Part shown: piece by piece, positions 18,241 to 26,191 of the stretch
Layout of the letters: every line of letters begins with the position of its first letter
Numbering within the stretch: the first letter of the stretch is position 1
Origin: Treponema sp.
Lineage (GTDB): Bacteria > Spirochaetota > Spirochaetia > Treponematales > Treponemataceae
Length of the DNA stretch: 64,000 nt
Direction of reading: 5' to 3'
Assembly (NCBI GenBank): GCA_024693715.1
Contig: JAILKS010000069.1
Span: 52,680-116,679, forward strand
Made by a program: the position numbers and the translations under genes
Notes under the pieces: model-generated
What the model was told of the DNA's origin: nothing
What the model saw: only the letters and a program-made list of their open reading frames with translations
The model's database searches: none

Positions 18241-18293
18241 ATTGCTGGTTTTGTGAAAGCAAAATCAGGTAAGGTCGCATAGAGACCGGCAAT
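18241..18293 (+). other. Structured 3' element after fba
   Basis: Directly after the fba stop, ATTGCTGG (18241-18248) can pair with CCGGCAAT (18286-18293), allowing one G-U pair. This closes an inner hairpin of TTTTG (18249-18253) with CAAAA (18260-18264). An alternative stem GGTC/GACC competes for part of the outer helix. It is not a class of structured RNA that I recognise. It precedes the terminator by about 10 nt and would be part of the fba transcript. Confidence 0.4.
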
Positions 18294-18302
18294 TCTAAGT
18301 AT

Positions 18303-18340
18303 AAAAAATGCTGCCCTGTTTTCAGGCAGCATTTTTTTTT
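18303..18340. terminator. Terminator between fba and aroF
   Basis: An A-run, a GC-rich stem (AATGCTGCC pairing with GGCAGCATT, one bulged C), a TTTT loop and a nine-T tract form a strong rho-independent terminator for fba. The opposite strand also has a T-run, so it can end the aroF transcript; it overlaps the aroF stop codon by 2 nt. Confidence 0.9.
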
Positions 18341-19370
18341 ATATTTTTTCTGCAATATCGTATATAAGTTTTTCGGTTTTTTCCCAGCCTAGACACGGGT
18401 CTGTAATAGATTTACCATAACATCCTTCGCCAGGCTTCTGGGCACCATCTTCCAGATAAGATTCAATCATAAAGCCTTTTACCATTTTTTTAATCCTCTC
18501 AGAATGATTACATGAATTAAGGACATCAAAAATAATTCTTGGCTGTTCGAAAGGATTTTTATTCGAATTAGAATGGTTTGTATCTATAATCAATGCCGGA
18601 TTAGTAAGTTCAGGTTTTGCTTCATAACAGTCACAAAGCCGTACAAGATCTTCATAATGATAATTCGGAACATTTGCAGAATGCTTGCTTGTAGAGCCCC
18701 GTAAAATCGCATGAGCCCATGGATTTCCCTGAGAATGAACTTCCCATCCTCTGTAAATAAAAGTATGTCTGTGCTGTGCTGCAGAAATTGCATTCATCAT
18801 TACATTAAAATCACCGGAAGTCGGATTCTTCATTCCTACAGGAACTTCAATACCAGAAGCGGTAAGTCTATGCTGCTGGTCTTCTACAGAACGTGCACCT
18901 ACTGCAACATAACCAAGAATATCATCAAGATATTTATAATTCTCAGGATAAAGCATCTCATCTGCAAAAATAAAACCTGTCTGAGCTACAGCATTCATAT
19001 GAATTGAACGTGTGCTCAATATTCCCTTGTACATATCTGGTTTTCCGGTAGGGTCAGGATTATGAAGAAGTCCCTTGTAGCCGTCACCGGTTGTACGAGG
19101 TTTATTTGTATATAATCGGGGAACAATCATAATTTTATCTTTGACCTTTTCCTGTACAGGGATTAAACGCTGCATGTAATCAAGAACAGCCTCTTCATTA
19201 TCTGCAGAACACGGACCGACAATAATAACCATCCGATTATTTCTTCCTTCAAAAATTGCCTTAAGCTCTGCACGTTTTTTTTCTACTATATCAGTAACCT
19301 TTGCGGTAACAGGATACTGCTCCTTTACCTCTGCAGGGATTGTCAGTTTTCTTTCAAATTCCATATTCAT
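18339..19370 (-). CDS. aroF: DAHP synthase (AroF/G/H type)
   Basis: A 343-aa 3-deoxy-7-phosphoheptulonate synthase that condenses PEP and erythrose 4-phosphate in the first step of the shikimate pathway. It is of the type I alpha (AroFGH) class: MVIIVGPCSADN, VPRLYTNKPRTTGDGYKGLL, GARSVEDQQHRLTASG, GMKNPTSGDFNVM and LRGSTSKHSANV match the family. GGAGG precedes the ATG. It is the last gene of the aromatic operon even though its enzyme acts first. Which aromatic amino acid inhibits it cannot be read with confidence. Confidence 0.95.
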   Translation of the reverse strand: MNMEFERKLTIPAEVKEQYPVTAKVTDIVEKKRAELKAIFEGRNNRMVIIVGPCSADNEEAVLDYMQRLIPVQEKVKDKIMIVPRLYTNKPRTTGDGYKGLLHNPDPTGKPDMYKGILSTRSIHMNAVAQTGFIFADEMLYPENYKYLDDILGYVAVGARSVEDQQHRLTASGIEVPVGMKNPTSGDFNVMMNAISAAQHRHTFIYRGWEVHSQGNPWAHAILRGSTSKHSANVPNYHYEDLVRLCDCYEAKPELTNPALIIDTNHSNSNKNPFEQPRIIFDVLNSCNHSERIKKMVKGFMIESYLEDGAQKPGEGCYGKSITDPCLGWEKTEKLIYDIAEKI

Positions 19371-19390
19371 AATATACCTCCAGTAATCTG

Positions 19391-20245
19391 TTATTTATTG
19401 AAAAAGGCTCTTCGTTTTGTAGAAAGCTGCATTTTCTTACGAAGGCCATCTTTATCATCATTTTTTAACATAGTCCGCAGAGTTTCCATTTCATTTATAA
19501 ACAGATTCATCTGTTCTAAAAGAGGTTCCTTGTTCATTAAAAACAATTCACTCCACATCTTATCATTAATATTTGCAATTCTTGTTAAATCACGGAATGA
19601 ATCCCCCGTATAATCAACAAGATGAATATTATCCTTACAATCCATAAGTGCAACCGCAATTACATGGGTGAGCTGTGATACAAAACCAATCATATCATCA
19701 TGCTCCTGTGGTGTAAGAACTGAAATACGTTTAAATCCAAGAAGTCGTCCTAAATCCTTGCACCATTCAATTGCTTCCTGAGTATTTTTTTCGGTCGGTG
19801 TAACGATATAATTTGCATTATGAAAAATCGAATCATCACTATTCTGAACTCCATAAACTTCCCTTCCTGCCATTGGATGAGACGGAATGAATTCAACATC
19901 ATCACGGAGGATATTCTGAATATCATAGACAACTGCACTTTTTACACCGGTAACATCAGTAATCTTGATTCCCTGCTTAAAATATTTCTGATTATCTTTT
20001 ATCCATTTTATGAACACATGAGGATACAATGCAAAAATAACTGCATCTGCTTTTTTTATTAATTCAGGCTCTGCAAAAACTTCACCTTCATTAATAATGT
20101 CATTTTCCAAAGCATATTGTATTGACTGTTCATTTGTATCGATTGCCATAATATTATAACCGATTCGTTTTAATGCTTTTGCATAACTTCCGCCCATTAA
20201 ACCCAAACCAACAATCAGAATATTCTGTTTAGTTATCCAACCCAT
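19391..20245 (-). CDS. tyrA: Prephenate dehydrogenase
   Basis: A 284-aa NAD(P)-dependent dehydrogenase that oxidatively decarboxylates prephenate to 4-hydroxyphenylpyruvate, the tyrosine branch. The Rossmann motif ILIVGLGLMGGSYAKAL is followed by FIPSHPMAGREVYGVQ and the helical domain with FVSQLTHVIAVAL and SFRDLTRIA. There is no ACT or chorismate mutase domain. The start at 20245 is chosen because GAAGGAG lies 6 nt upstream; it still overlaps the end of aroA by 17 nt, so translation is probably coupled. Confidence 0.92.
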   Translation of the reverse strand: MGWITKQNILIVGLGLMGGSYAKALKRIGYNIMAIDTNEQSIQYALENDIINEGEVFAEPELIKKADAVIFALYPHVFIKWIKDNQKYFKQGIKITDVTGVKSAVVYDIQNILRDDVEFIPSHPMAGREVYGVQNSDDSIFHNANYIVTPTEKNTQEAIEWCKDLGRLLGFKRISVLTPQEHDDMIGFVSQLTHVIAVALMDCKDNIHLVDYTGDSFRDLTRIANINDKMWSELFLMNKEPLLEQMNLFINEMETLRTMLKNDDKDGLRKKMQLSTKRRAFFNK

Positions 20246-21470
20246 CTGATTCTCCTTCTGCATCAAATTTAAAATCTATTTCAAGTTCTTTTAATTTTCT
20301 GAAAAAATCAGGGAAGCTTTTTTTAACTGCAAGAACACCGTCAAGCTTTCCACCAGTAACTGTCATTAAAACAGCAAGACTCATCACAACCCTATGATCA
20401 TTATGACCGCACACGAGCTGTTCCGGTTTTTTCAAATTAGACTCATAAATGATGATTCTGTTTTCTTCCTGCAGTGATTTTACACCGAATTTTGAAAGTT
20501 CTTCGCACATTACAGTTCCGCGATCACTTTCCTTAATTTTCAATCTTCTTGTCCCGATAAATTCCGCACCCTTAAAACATACTGCTGCAACAAATAAAAC
20601 AGGTCCAAGATCAGGACAATCAGAAATATCAATTGATGTATAACCGCTTTTAATTTTCTTAAAATAATCAAAACATATTCTATCGCCCTGAAGGGAATTG
20701 TCCCGTAATCCTTTTATTTCAACCTTACCGCCCAACAAGTTAAGCGCTTCAAAAAAAGCTGCATTAGAATAATCACCTTCTACAATAATATCCTTCGGCT
20801 TATACGACTGTTTTCCCGGAATTAAAAGTGTATTTCCATTTTTCCATTGAACATCAATTCCAAAATCCTTCAATGCTTCAATTGTAAGTTCAATGTATGA
20901 TTTACTTTCAATAGATTCAGTAAGATTAATTTCACTGTTTCCGTCTAAAAGCGGCAGGGCAAATAAAAGCCCCGTAATAAACTGACTGCTTATATTTCCA
21001 GGAATGTTAAAAACTCCGGGATTAAGCTTTCCGCATGTTTCAAGTACTCCATTTTTCTGTTCAAAACTAATATTCTGTTTTCTGCAGATTTCTTCATAAA
21101 CAGAAAGAGGACGCGTCATCAAAACCTTACTGCCGGCAAATCTTGAAGGAATATTATTAAGCATTGAAAGAGGAATAAAAAATCTTAATGTTGAACCAGA
21201 TTCATTGCAGTTAAAAGTCTTAGGATTACCCTCGTTCAAAAACAACGCTTTCGGATTTCCTTTTACTGTAATTTTATTTTCTTCAACAACGACCTCTGCC
21301 CCAATCTGTTTAATGCATTCAAGGGTTGCCTTTATATCCTCAGAAAATGCGACATTATTTATTACGCTTTTACCGTCAGCTAACGCTGCACAAATAAGAT
21401 ATCTGTGAGCAATGCTTTTTGAAGGAGGAGAAACAAAAACACCCTTTGCTTTCGAAGGATTTATAATCAT
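20229..21470 (-). CDS. aroA: EPSP synthase
   Basis: A 413-aa 3-phosphoshikimate 1-carboxyvinyltransferase that adds enolpyruvate from PEP to shikimate 3-phosphate. Conserved segments are PPSKSIAHRYLICAAL (substrate-binding Lys), NCNESGSTLRFFIPL, ISDCPDLGPVLFVAA and KESDRGTVMCEELSK. The start overlaps the end of aroEK by 4 nt. The sequence around the PEP site reads NESGSTLRFF, a class II-like variant of the common GNAGTAMR. Confidence 0.95.
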   Translation of the reverse strand: MIINPSKAKGVFVSPPSKSIAHRYLICAALADGKSVINNVAFSEDIKATLECIKQIGAEVVVEENKITVKGNPKALFLNEGNPKTFNCNESGSTLRFFIPLSMLNNIPSRFAGSKVLMTRPLSVYEEICRKQNISFEQKNGVLETCGKLNPGVFNIPGNISSQFITGLLFALPLLDGNSEINLTESIESKSYIELTIEALKDFGIDVQWKNGNTLLIPGKQSYKPKDIIVEGDYSNAAFFEALNLLGGKVEIKGLRDNSLQGDRICFDYFKKIKSGYTSIDISDCPDLGPVLFVAAVCFKGAEFIGTRRLKIKESDRGTVMCEELSKFGVKSLQEENRIIIYESNLKKPEQLVCGHNDHRVVMSLAVLMTVTGGKLDGVLAVKKSFPDFFRKLKELEIDFKFDAEGESDGLDN

Positions 21471-22711
21471 CTTTCCTCCCTGAACTTCTGAATAATTTTA
21501 TTTACAGTATGTTCTATTACTTCATCGCTCGTAATCTGAAAATCTGCTGTTTCACAATAAACAGGGTATCTTATATCAAAAAGCTTCTTCAATTTGTCTT
21601 GCGAATCTGAAAGAGGTCTGTCAGTTGTTGGACGGATTTTATCAATACTGCGGTCAATAAAAAAGATTAAGCCGTTATTCTTCAAACGGATGATATTTTC
21701 GTCTTTTAAGACTGCACCACCGCCTGTTGAAATTATTATATTATTTTTAAGACAAAGCTCCTTAATTACTTCAGATTCAATTTTCCTGAATTCCTGTTCA
21801 CCCTTCTGACTGATAATCTGAGCGGGAGTCATTCCTTCACGCTTTATAATTTCTTCATCAGAATCAAAGCATGGCATTTTAAGTTCAGCGGAAAGACGTT
21901 TACCGACAGATGATTTTCCACAGCCTGGCATTCCCGATAAAACAATATTTCTTTTTTTAGAGATGATATCACCATAAATCTCAAATACTTTTGAAGAAGG
22001 AATCGTCTTTTCAAAAAACAGTTCTGAAGCAGAAACCGCCTGCTGAACAAGCATAAATAAACCGCCGCATGCTTTTACCCGGGATTTCTGTGCTTCTACA
22101 ACAAGCTTTGTTCTGAGCGGATTAAATATTACATCAACAACTCCCTCAAGCTTTTTAAAATGACTCAAATCAATCGGCATTGAATCAACAGAGGGAAACA
22201 TTCCGGACGGAGTAGTATTTATAATTACCTGTGCCTCATTATGCTCTACCGATGCTTTTTCATAAGTGATAGTATTTTCCTTTTCACTTCTGCTTACAAT
22301 AATCACAGAACCTGCTTCAAGTGATTCTGCAACTGCACATGCTGTTCTGCTTGTACCGCCTGTTCCAAGAATCAAAACCTTTTTGCCCTTCAGTTCAATT
22401 CCTTCATTCACAATCATTTTTCGTAAACCGATAAAATCTGTATTGTAACCGAAAAGCTTTCCGTCTTTATTGACAATCGTATTTACCGCACCGATTTTTT
22501 CTGCATTTTCATCAATAAAATCAAGATAAGGAATTACATCCTGCTTATAAGGTATAGTTACATTTATTCCCTTAAAATCCTTTGATTTCATAAAAGAATC
22601 AAGTTCTTCTTCTGGTATTTCCTTGAGAATGTAATCATAAGCGTCAATCTGATGATGAATCTCTTTTGAAAAGCTGTGACCTAATTTTTTACCGATTAAT
22701 CCGTACTGCAT
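21467..22711 (-). CDS. aroE-aroK: Bifunctional shikimate dehydrogenase / shikimate kinase
   Basis: A fusion of two shikimate enzymes in one 414-aa chain. The first ~255 residues are AroE: GHSFSKEIHHQI, GINVTIPYKQDV, GAVNTIV, GYNTDFIGLRKM and the NADP-binding LILGTGGTSRTACAVAE. The remaining ~155 residues are AroK: the P-loop VLSGMPGCGKSSVGKRL, CFDSDEEIIKREG, IISTGGGAVLKDE and PTTDRPLS. It would reduce dehydroshikimate to shikimate and then phosphorylate it. The start at 22711 is chosen because GGAGT lies 5 nt upstream, 2 nt after the aroC stop. An upstream in-frame start would lie deep inside aroC. Confidence 0.93.
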   Translation of the reverse strand: MQYGLIGKKLGHSFSKEIHHQIDAYDYILKEIPEEELDSFMKSKDFKGINVTIPYKQDVIPYLDFIDENAEKIGAVNTIVNKDGKLFGYNTDFIGLRKMIVNEGIELKGKKVLILGTGGTSRTACAVAESLEAGSVIIVSRSEKENTITYEKASVEHNEAQVIINTTPSGMFPSVDSMPIDLSHFKKLEGVVDVIFNPLRTKLVVEAQKSRVKACGGLFMLVQQAVSASELFFEKTIPSSKVFEIYGDIISKKRNIVLSGMPGCGKSSVGKRLSAELKMPCFDSDEEIIKREGMTPAQIISQKGEQEFRKIESEVIKELCLKNNIIISTGGGAVLKDENIIRLKNNGLIFFIDRSIDKIRPTTDRPLSDSQDKLKKLFDIRYPVYCETADFQITSDEVIEHTVNKIIQKFREER

Positions 22712-22713
22712 CT

Positions 22714-23817
22714 TTACTCCATAAACCAGTCTGTCCCAAAACGTCCGCAAAGAACATCATAAAGCACAAGAGCTGCAACCGAATCAACGACAACTCTTGC
22801 TCTGTGAATGATTGCAGGATCATGTCTGCCTTCAATAATCAGTTTTTCATCCTTAAGATTTTTAAAATCTACCGTTTGCTGTTCTTTATAGATGGATGGA
22901 GTCGGCTTTACCGCGCACGAAAAAATCACTGGCATTCCATTAGATATTCCGCCATTTATACCGGCATTATTATTTGTAAGTGTAACAATTTTATTATTTT
23001 CCATTTTAAACGAATCGTTATATTCACTGCCGTTTCCATTAACTTTTTCAAAGGCATCGCCGAACTGTACACCTTTTACTGCAGGAATACTGAACAAAGC
23101 ATGAGAAAGAACACTTTCAAGAGAATCAAACCACGGCTCTCCGACTCCACAAGAAAATCCTGTAACTGCTGTTTCAAGAATACCACCGGTGCTGTCTTTA
23201 TCAGCTGCAACCTGCTGTATTTTATCTTTCATTTTTTGTCCGGCCTCAAAATTGATAACTGCAAACTCAAGCTCATTCAGCATATCTATCTGACTGTTCA
23301 AAGTATTTAATTCTGAAGAAAAATCTGAATCTTCTATACCACCGCACGATTTTATGTGTGTAGCGATTTTTATTCCTTTTCCTGACAATGCCTTGATTGC
23401 AACCGCGCCTGCAGCAACAAGTGATGCTGTTATTCTTCCGCTAAAATGTCCACCTCCACGATAATCCTGAAAGCCGTGATATTTACATTCTGCGGTAAAA
23501 TCTGCATGTCCCGGTCTTGCTAAATCCTTTGTTTTTGAATAATCCTTACTTTGCTGAACCTTATTCGGAATTAAAATGCACAAGGGAGTGCCGGTCGTAA
23601 AACCATTGAATTCTCCGCTGACAATCTGAAAATCATCTTCCTCTACTCTTGAAGTAGAAATCTTACCTGACGGACGACGAAGCTTTAACTGATGATTAAT
23701 AAAATCCCTGTCGATTTTCAATCCCGGTGCAAGTCCATCCATTACACAGCCTGTAAAAGGTCCGTGACTTTCACCAAAAAGAGTTACCTGCATATTATTT
23801 CCGATTGAATTTTTCAT
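22714..23817 (-). CDS. aroC: Chorismate synthase
   Basis: A 367-aa FMN-dependent enzyme that converts EPSP to chorismate. Signature stretches are VTLFGESHGPFTGCVMDGL, RRPSGKISTSRVEEDDF, ARPGHADFTAECKYHGFQ, RGGGHFSGRITASLVAAGA and GINGGISNGMPVIFSCAVKP. It is complete and of normal length. It lies 12 nt after aroB in the operon, immediately before aroEK. Confidence 0.96.
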   Translation of the reverse strand: MKNSIGNNMQVTLFGESHGPFTGCVMDGLAPGLKIDRDFINHQLKLRRPSGKISTSRVEEDDFQIVSGEFNGFTTGTPLCILIPNKVQQSKDYSKTKDLARPGHADFTAECKYHGFQDYRGGGHFSGRITASLVAAGAVAIKALSGKGIKIATHIKSCGGIEDSDFSSELNTLNSQIDMLNELEFAVINFEAGQKMKDKIQQVAADKDSTGGILETAVTGFSCGVGEPWFDSLESVLSHALFSIPAVKGVQFGDAFEKVNGNGSEYNDSFKMENNKIVTLTNNNAGINGGISNGMPVIFSCAVKPTPSIYKEQQTVDFKNLKDEKLIIEGRHDPAIIHRARVVVDSVAALVLYDVLCGRFGTDWFME

Positions 23818-23829
23818 AGCCTGCTCCCT

Positions 23830-24840
23830 TTATTTTTTTATAACCTTTAAAAGTTCCTTTAATTCAGCAACAGAAGAATCTTTGATTTTATATTCTCCAA
23901 GTCTTTCAACAAAAATAGTAGAAATTAAATCACCTTTTGATTTTTTATCATGCATGATTGTTTTGCAGACTTTTTCTTCATTGAAAGAACAGACTGTCTG
24001 AAGTTTTAACTTATTTAAAACAGGAATCAGTTCCTTACGAACATCATCGCCTGTCATACAAAGCATTCCCAGTGCGACACATTCTCCGTGATAAAGCTTT
24101 TCTTTTGAGGTCAATTCTATTCCATGACCTATTGTATGACCGAAATTCAATACTTTTCTTAAACCGGCTTCCTTTTCATCCTGTTCAACAACTTTTGCCT
24201 TTAATTGAACCGAACGGTAAATTATTTCTTCCAGATGTTCACAAGGATTTTCAGTTTTAAACAGATTGAATAAATCTTTATCAAAAGTTAAAGACATTTT
24301 CAAAGCTTCTGCAAGTCCATTCGAAACCTGGCGTTCAGATAAAGATTTTAAAAGATTCACATCAATAAGAACTTTTTTTGGCTGCCAGAAAGCACCGATT
24401 ATATTTTTTACTTTATCAAAATTTACCGCAGTTTTACCGCCGACAGAAGAATCAACACATGATAAAACTGTAGTAGGAATGTTATAAAAATCAATTCCCC
24501 TCATATAACTTGCTGAAGTAAAGCCTGCAAGATCACCTGTTACTCCACCACCCAGTGCAACAACACAATCCTTACGTGTAAAATTATTCTTAAGCATTAA
24601 AGAAAAAAGCCTTTGCATTGTCTTTAACGATTTATGAGCTTCTCCCTTTTTAAAAACAGCGATTACTGCATCCTTACATTGAGAATTAAGCTTCTGCACA
24701 TATTCAAAAGGAACTCCACTGTCAGATACAATCAAAACCTTTCTGCAAAGATTCAATTCTCTTGAAGCAGAATCAAATATCCCTTTTTCAATTACAACAT
24801 CATAGCTGTTTTCATTCAAATTAACTTTTACAACGCCCAT
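23830..24840 (-). CDS. aroB: 3-dehydroquinate synthase
   Basis: A 336-aa NAD- and metal-dependent cyclase that converts DAHP to 3-dehydroquinate. Recognisable motifs are VVALGGGVTGDLAGFTSASY, YNIPTTVLSCVDSSVGGKTA and KVLNFGHTIGHGIEL (metal-binding His). It is slightly shorter than typical AroB (about 350-360 aa), but all core motifs are present. It follows pheA with a 1-nt gap. Confidence 0.95.
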   Translation of the reverse strand: MGVVKVNLNENSYDVVIEKGIFDSASRELNLCRKVLIVSDSGVPFEYVQKLNSQCKDAVIAVFKKGEAHKSLKTMQRLFSLMLKNNFTRKDCVVALGGGVTGDLAGFTSASYMRGIDFYNIPTTVLSCVDSSVGGKTAVNFDKVKNIIGAFWQPKKVLIDVNLLKSLSERQVSNGLAEALKMSLTFDKDLFNLFKTENPCEHLEEIIYRSVQLKAKVVEQDEKEAGLRKVLNFGHTIGHGIELTSKEKLYHGECVALGMLCMTGDDVRKELIPVLNKLKLQTVCSFNEEKVCKTIMHDKKSKGDLISTIFVERLGEYKIKDSSVAELKELLKVIKK

Positions 24841-24841
24841 C

Positions 24842-25936
24842 TTAAATATCCTTTTCAGAGGTAAAATGTCCGAGTATTTTTACTTCCTCACATTCATTTT
24901 TCAATTCTTCCTGAAGGATTTTACCCTTGATAGAATTAAGGGAGCCTTCTCCTTCAACATAAAAATAATACTGCCACGGAATATTTTTTATCGGGCGGCT
25001 TCTTATGGCACGAAGATTAAAGCCGGCATCTCCGAAGGTTTTAACGGCACGCGCAAGAGAACCTGGAATATTTTTTACCGTAAACATCATCTGGAAAATT
25101 GATTTTGCATTCGGATTAGATTCCTGACTCAAAACCCTGCTGAAGACTGCAAATCTTGTCGTATTCTGCGCATTCTGATTTATTCCCTCTTCAATAATTT
25201 CAAGTCCGTACAACTTTGCCGCATCACTGCTTGAAATTGCAGCAACAGATTTATCATTCATTTCAGAAACCTCTTTTGCCGCCATTGCTGTATTTGCAGA
25301 ATATTCAACTTCAAAACCATGCTTCTGAAGAAATTCAGTACATTGATCTATTGCCTGCTGATGACTGATTACTTTTTTAATATCAGATAAAACAGAGCCT
25401 TTTATTCCTGTAAGACATTGAGAAATCTTAAGATTATACATTCCGGTGATAAAAAGAGGACCGATATGCATAAGGTCAAAAACCTGGCCTACATCTCCTG
25501 CAAAACTGTTTTCTACCGGTAAAATTGCAAAATCACACTCACCGTTTACGACAGATTCATACGCCTTTTCGAAAGATGAATATGATACTAAATTTCCTTT
25601 CGGGAAGATTCTTTTTGCCGCAATATTAGCCCATGCACCTTCAATTCCGCAATATGATATTCTGCTTCCTTCTACAATAGAACTCTGATATTTTTTCGAA
25701 ACGTTCATTAAATTCTGAAGAAACTCAAGATAGTAAGACTTGTAGTCTGAATTTTTTATCTGCTCAAGCTCACGATTGCAAAGCTCTTCCTCACGCGCGC
25801 TGTCAAAAATCTGAAGACCATATTCCTTTTTATATAGTGCAATCTGATGTGCCGCATCCATCCGCTGCTCAAAAAGCTCGGCAATCTTTTCATCAATTTC
25901 ATTAATCTTTTTTCTGTTTTCTTCTAAATTTTCCAT
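24842..25936 (-). CDS. pheA: Chorismate mutase / prephenate dehydratase (P-protein)
   Basis: A 364-aa bifunctional enzyme for phenylalanine synthesis. Residues ~1-85 are an AroQ chorismate mutase (NRKKINEIDEKIAELFEQR, then HQIALYKKEYG). Residues ~90-275 are the dehydratase with YCGIEGAWANIAAKRIF, FAILPVENSFAGDV, ISHQQAIDQC and NTTRFAVFS. Residues ~285-355 form an ACT regulatory domain: FTVKNIPGSLARAVKTFGDA and IRSRPIKNIPWQYYFYVEG. The Phe-binding ESRP motif is RSRP here. It is the first gene of the operon, directly after a Phe/Tyr leader peptide and attenuator; AGGA precedes the ATG. Confidence 0.95.
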   Translation of the reverse strand: MENLEENRKKINEIDEKIAELFEQRMDAAHQIALYKKEYGLQIFDSAREEELCNRELEQIKNSDYKSYYLEFLQNLMNVSKKYQSSIVEGSRISYCGIEGAWANIAAKRIFPKGNLVSYSSFEKAYESVVNGECDFAILPVENSFAGDVGQVFDLMHIGPLFITGMYNLKISQCLTGIKGSVLSDIKKVISHQQAIDQCTEFLQKHGFEVEYSANTAMAAKEVSEMNDKSVAAISSSDAAKLYGLEIIEEGINQNAQNTTRFAVFSRVLSQESNPNAKSIFQMMFTVKNIPGSLARAVKTFGDAGFNLRAIRSRPIKNIPWQYYFYVEGEGSLNSIKGKILQEELKNECEEVKILGHFTSEKDI

Positions 25937-25952
25937 AATATTTCCTGTATAT

Positions 25953-25993
25953 AAAAAAAGCGGCTCTACTCTGCGTAAAGAATAGAACCGCTT
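25953..25993 (-). terminator. Attenuator (rho-independent terminator) before pheA
   Basis: The minus strand forms a 15-bp stem, AAGCGGTTCTATTCT (25993-25979) with AGAGTAGAGCCGCTT (25972-25958), with two G-U pairs and a 6-nt loop. Seven T residues (25959-25953) follow. It lies 31 nt after a Phe/Tyr leader peptide and 17 nt before the pheA ATG. A competing upstream segment, AAGAACAGATAGCTT just after the leader stop codon, can pair with the left arm (AAGAA/TTCTT, AGA/TCT, GCTT/AAGC), as an antiterminator should. Confidence 0.88.
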
Positions 25994-26024
25994 ATATTAC
26001 CTGTATTATTAAGCTATCTGTTCT

Positions 26025-26090
26025 TTACCGAACCTGAGAGAAATAAAAGTAAAAATAATAATAAAATGAATAAGAATTAAAAGATTTCAT
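26025..26090 (-). CDS. Phe/Tyr-rich leader peptide of the aromatic operon
   Basis: A 21-codon reading frame, ATG at 26090 to TAA at 26025, preceded by GGAGG (26105-26101) with a 10-nt spacer. The peptide contains SFNSYSFYYYFYFYFS, with five Phe and six Tyr in total and no Trp. This is the composition expected of a leader peptide at which ribosomes stall when charged tRNA-Phe or tRNA-Tyr is scarce. It lies between a sigma70 promoter and a terminator hairpin in front of pheA, in an operon that makes both amino acids. No function of the peptide beyond ribosome position sensing is proposed. Confidence 0.88.
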   Translation of the reverse strand: MKSFNSYSFYYYFYFYFSQVR

Positions 26091-26132
26091 AATATTTTTA
26101 CCTCCATTTCCAAAAATAGCTTGTTGACTGCG

Positions 26133-26162
26133 ATTATATAGTTTTTAAGCACATTAAGTCAA
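26133..26162 (-). promoter_or_regulatory. Promoter of the attenuated aromatic operon
   Basis: TTGACT (26162-26157), an 18-nt spacer and a perfect TATAAT (26138-26133) on the minus strand. The predicted start near 26126 leaves about 36 nt before the leader-peptide ATG. Confidence 0.78.
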
Positions 26163-26191
26163 TAGAAAAAACGTTTCTATTAATAATATTT

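Noticed and set aside
22666..23310. Long plus-strand frame opposite aroC
   Set aside because: It is antisense to a fully conserved chorismate synthase gene and shows no family motif or start signal.
25953..25993. Reading the hairpin before pheA simply as the terminator of the upstream membrane protein gene
   Set aside because: A full promoter and a Phe/Tyr-rich leader frame with GGAGG lie between that gene and the hairpin, so attenuation explains more. The hairpin may still stop read-through from upstream.
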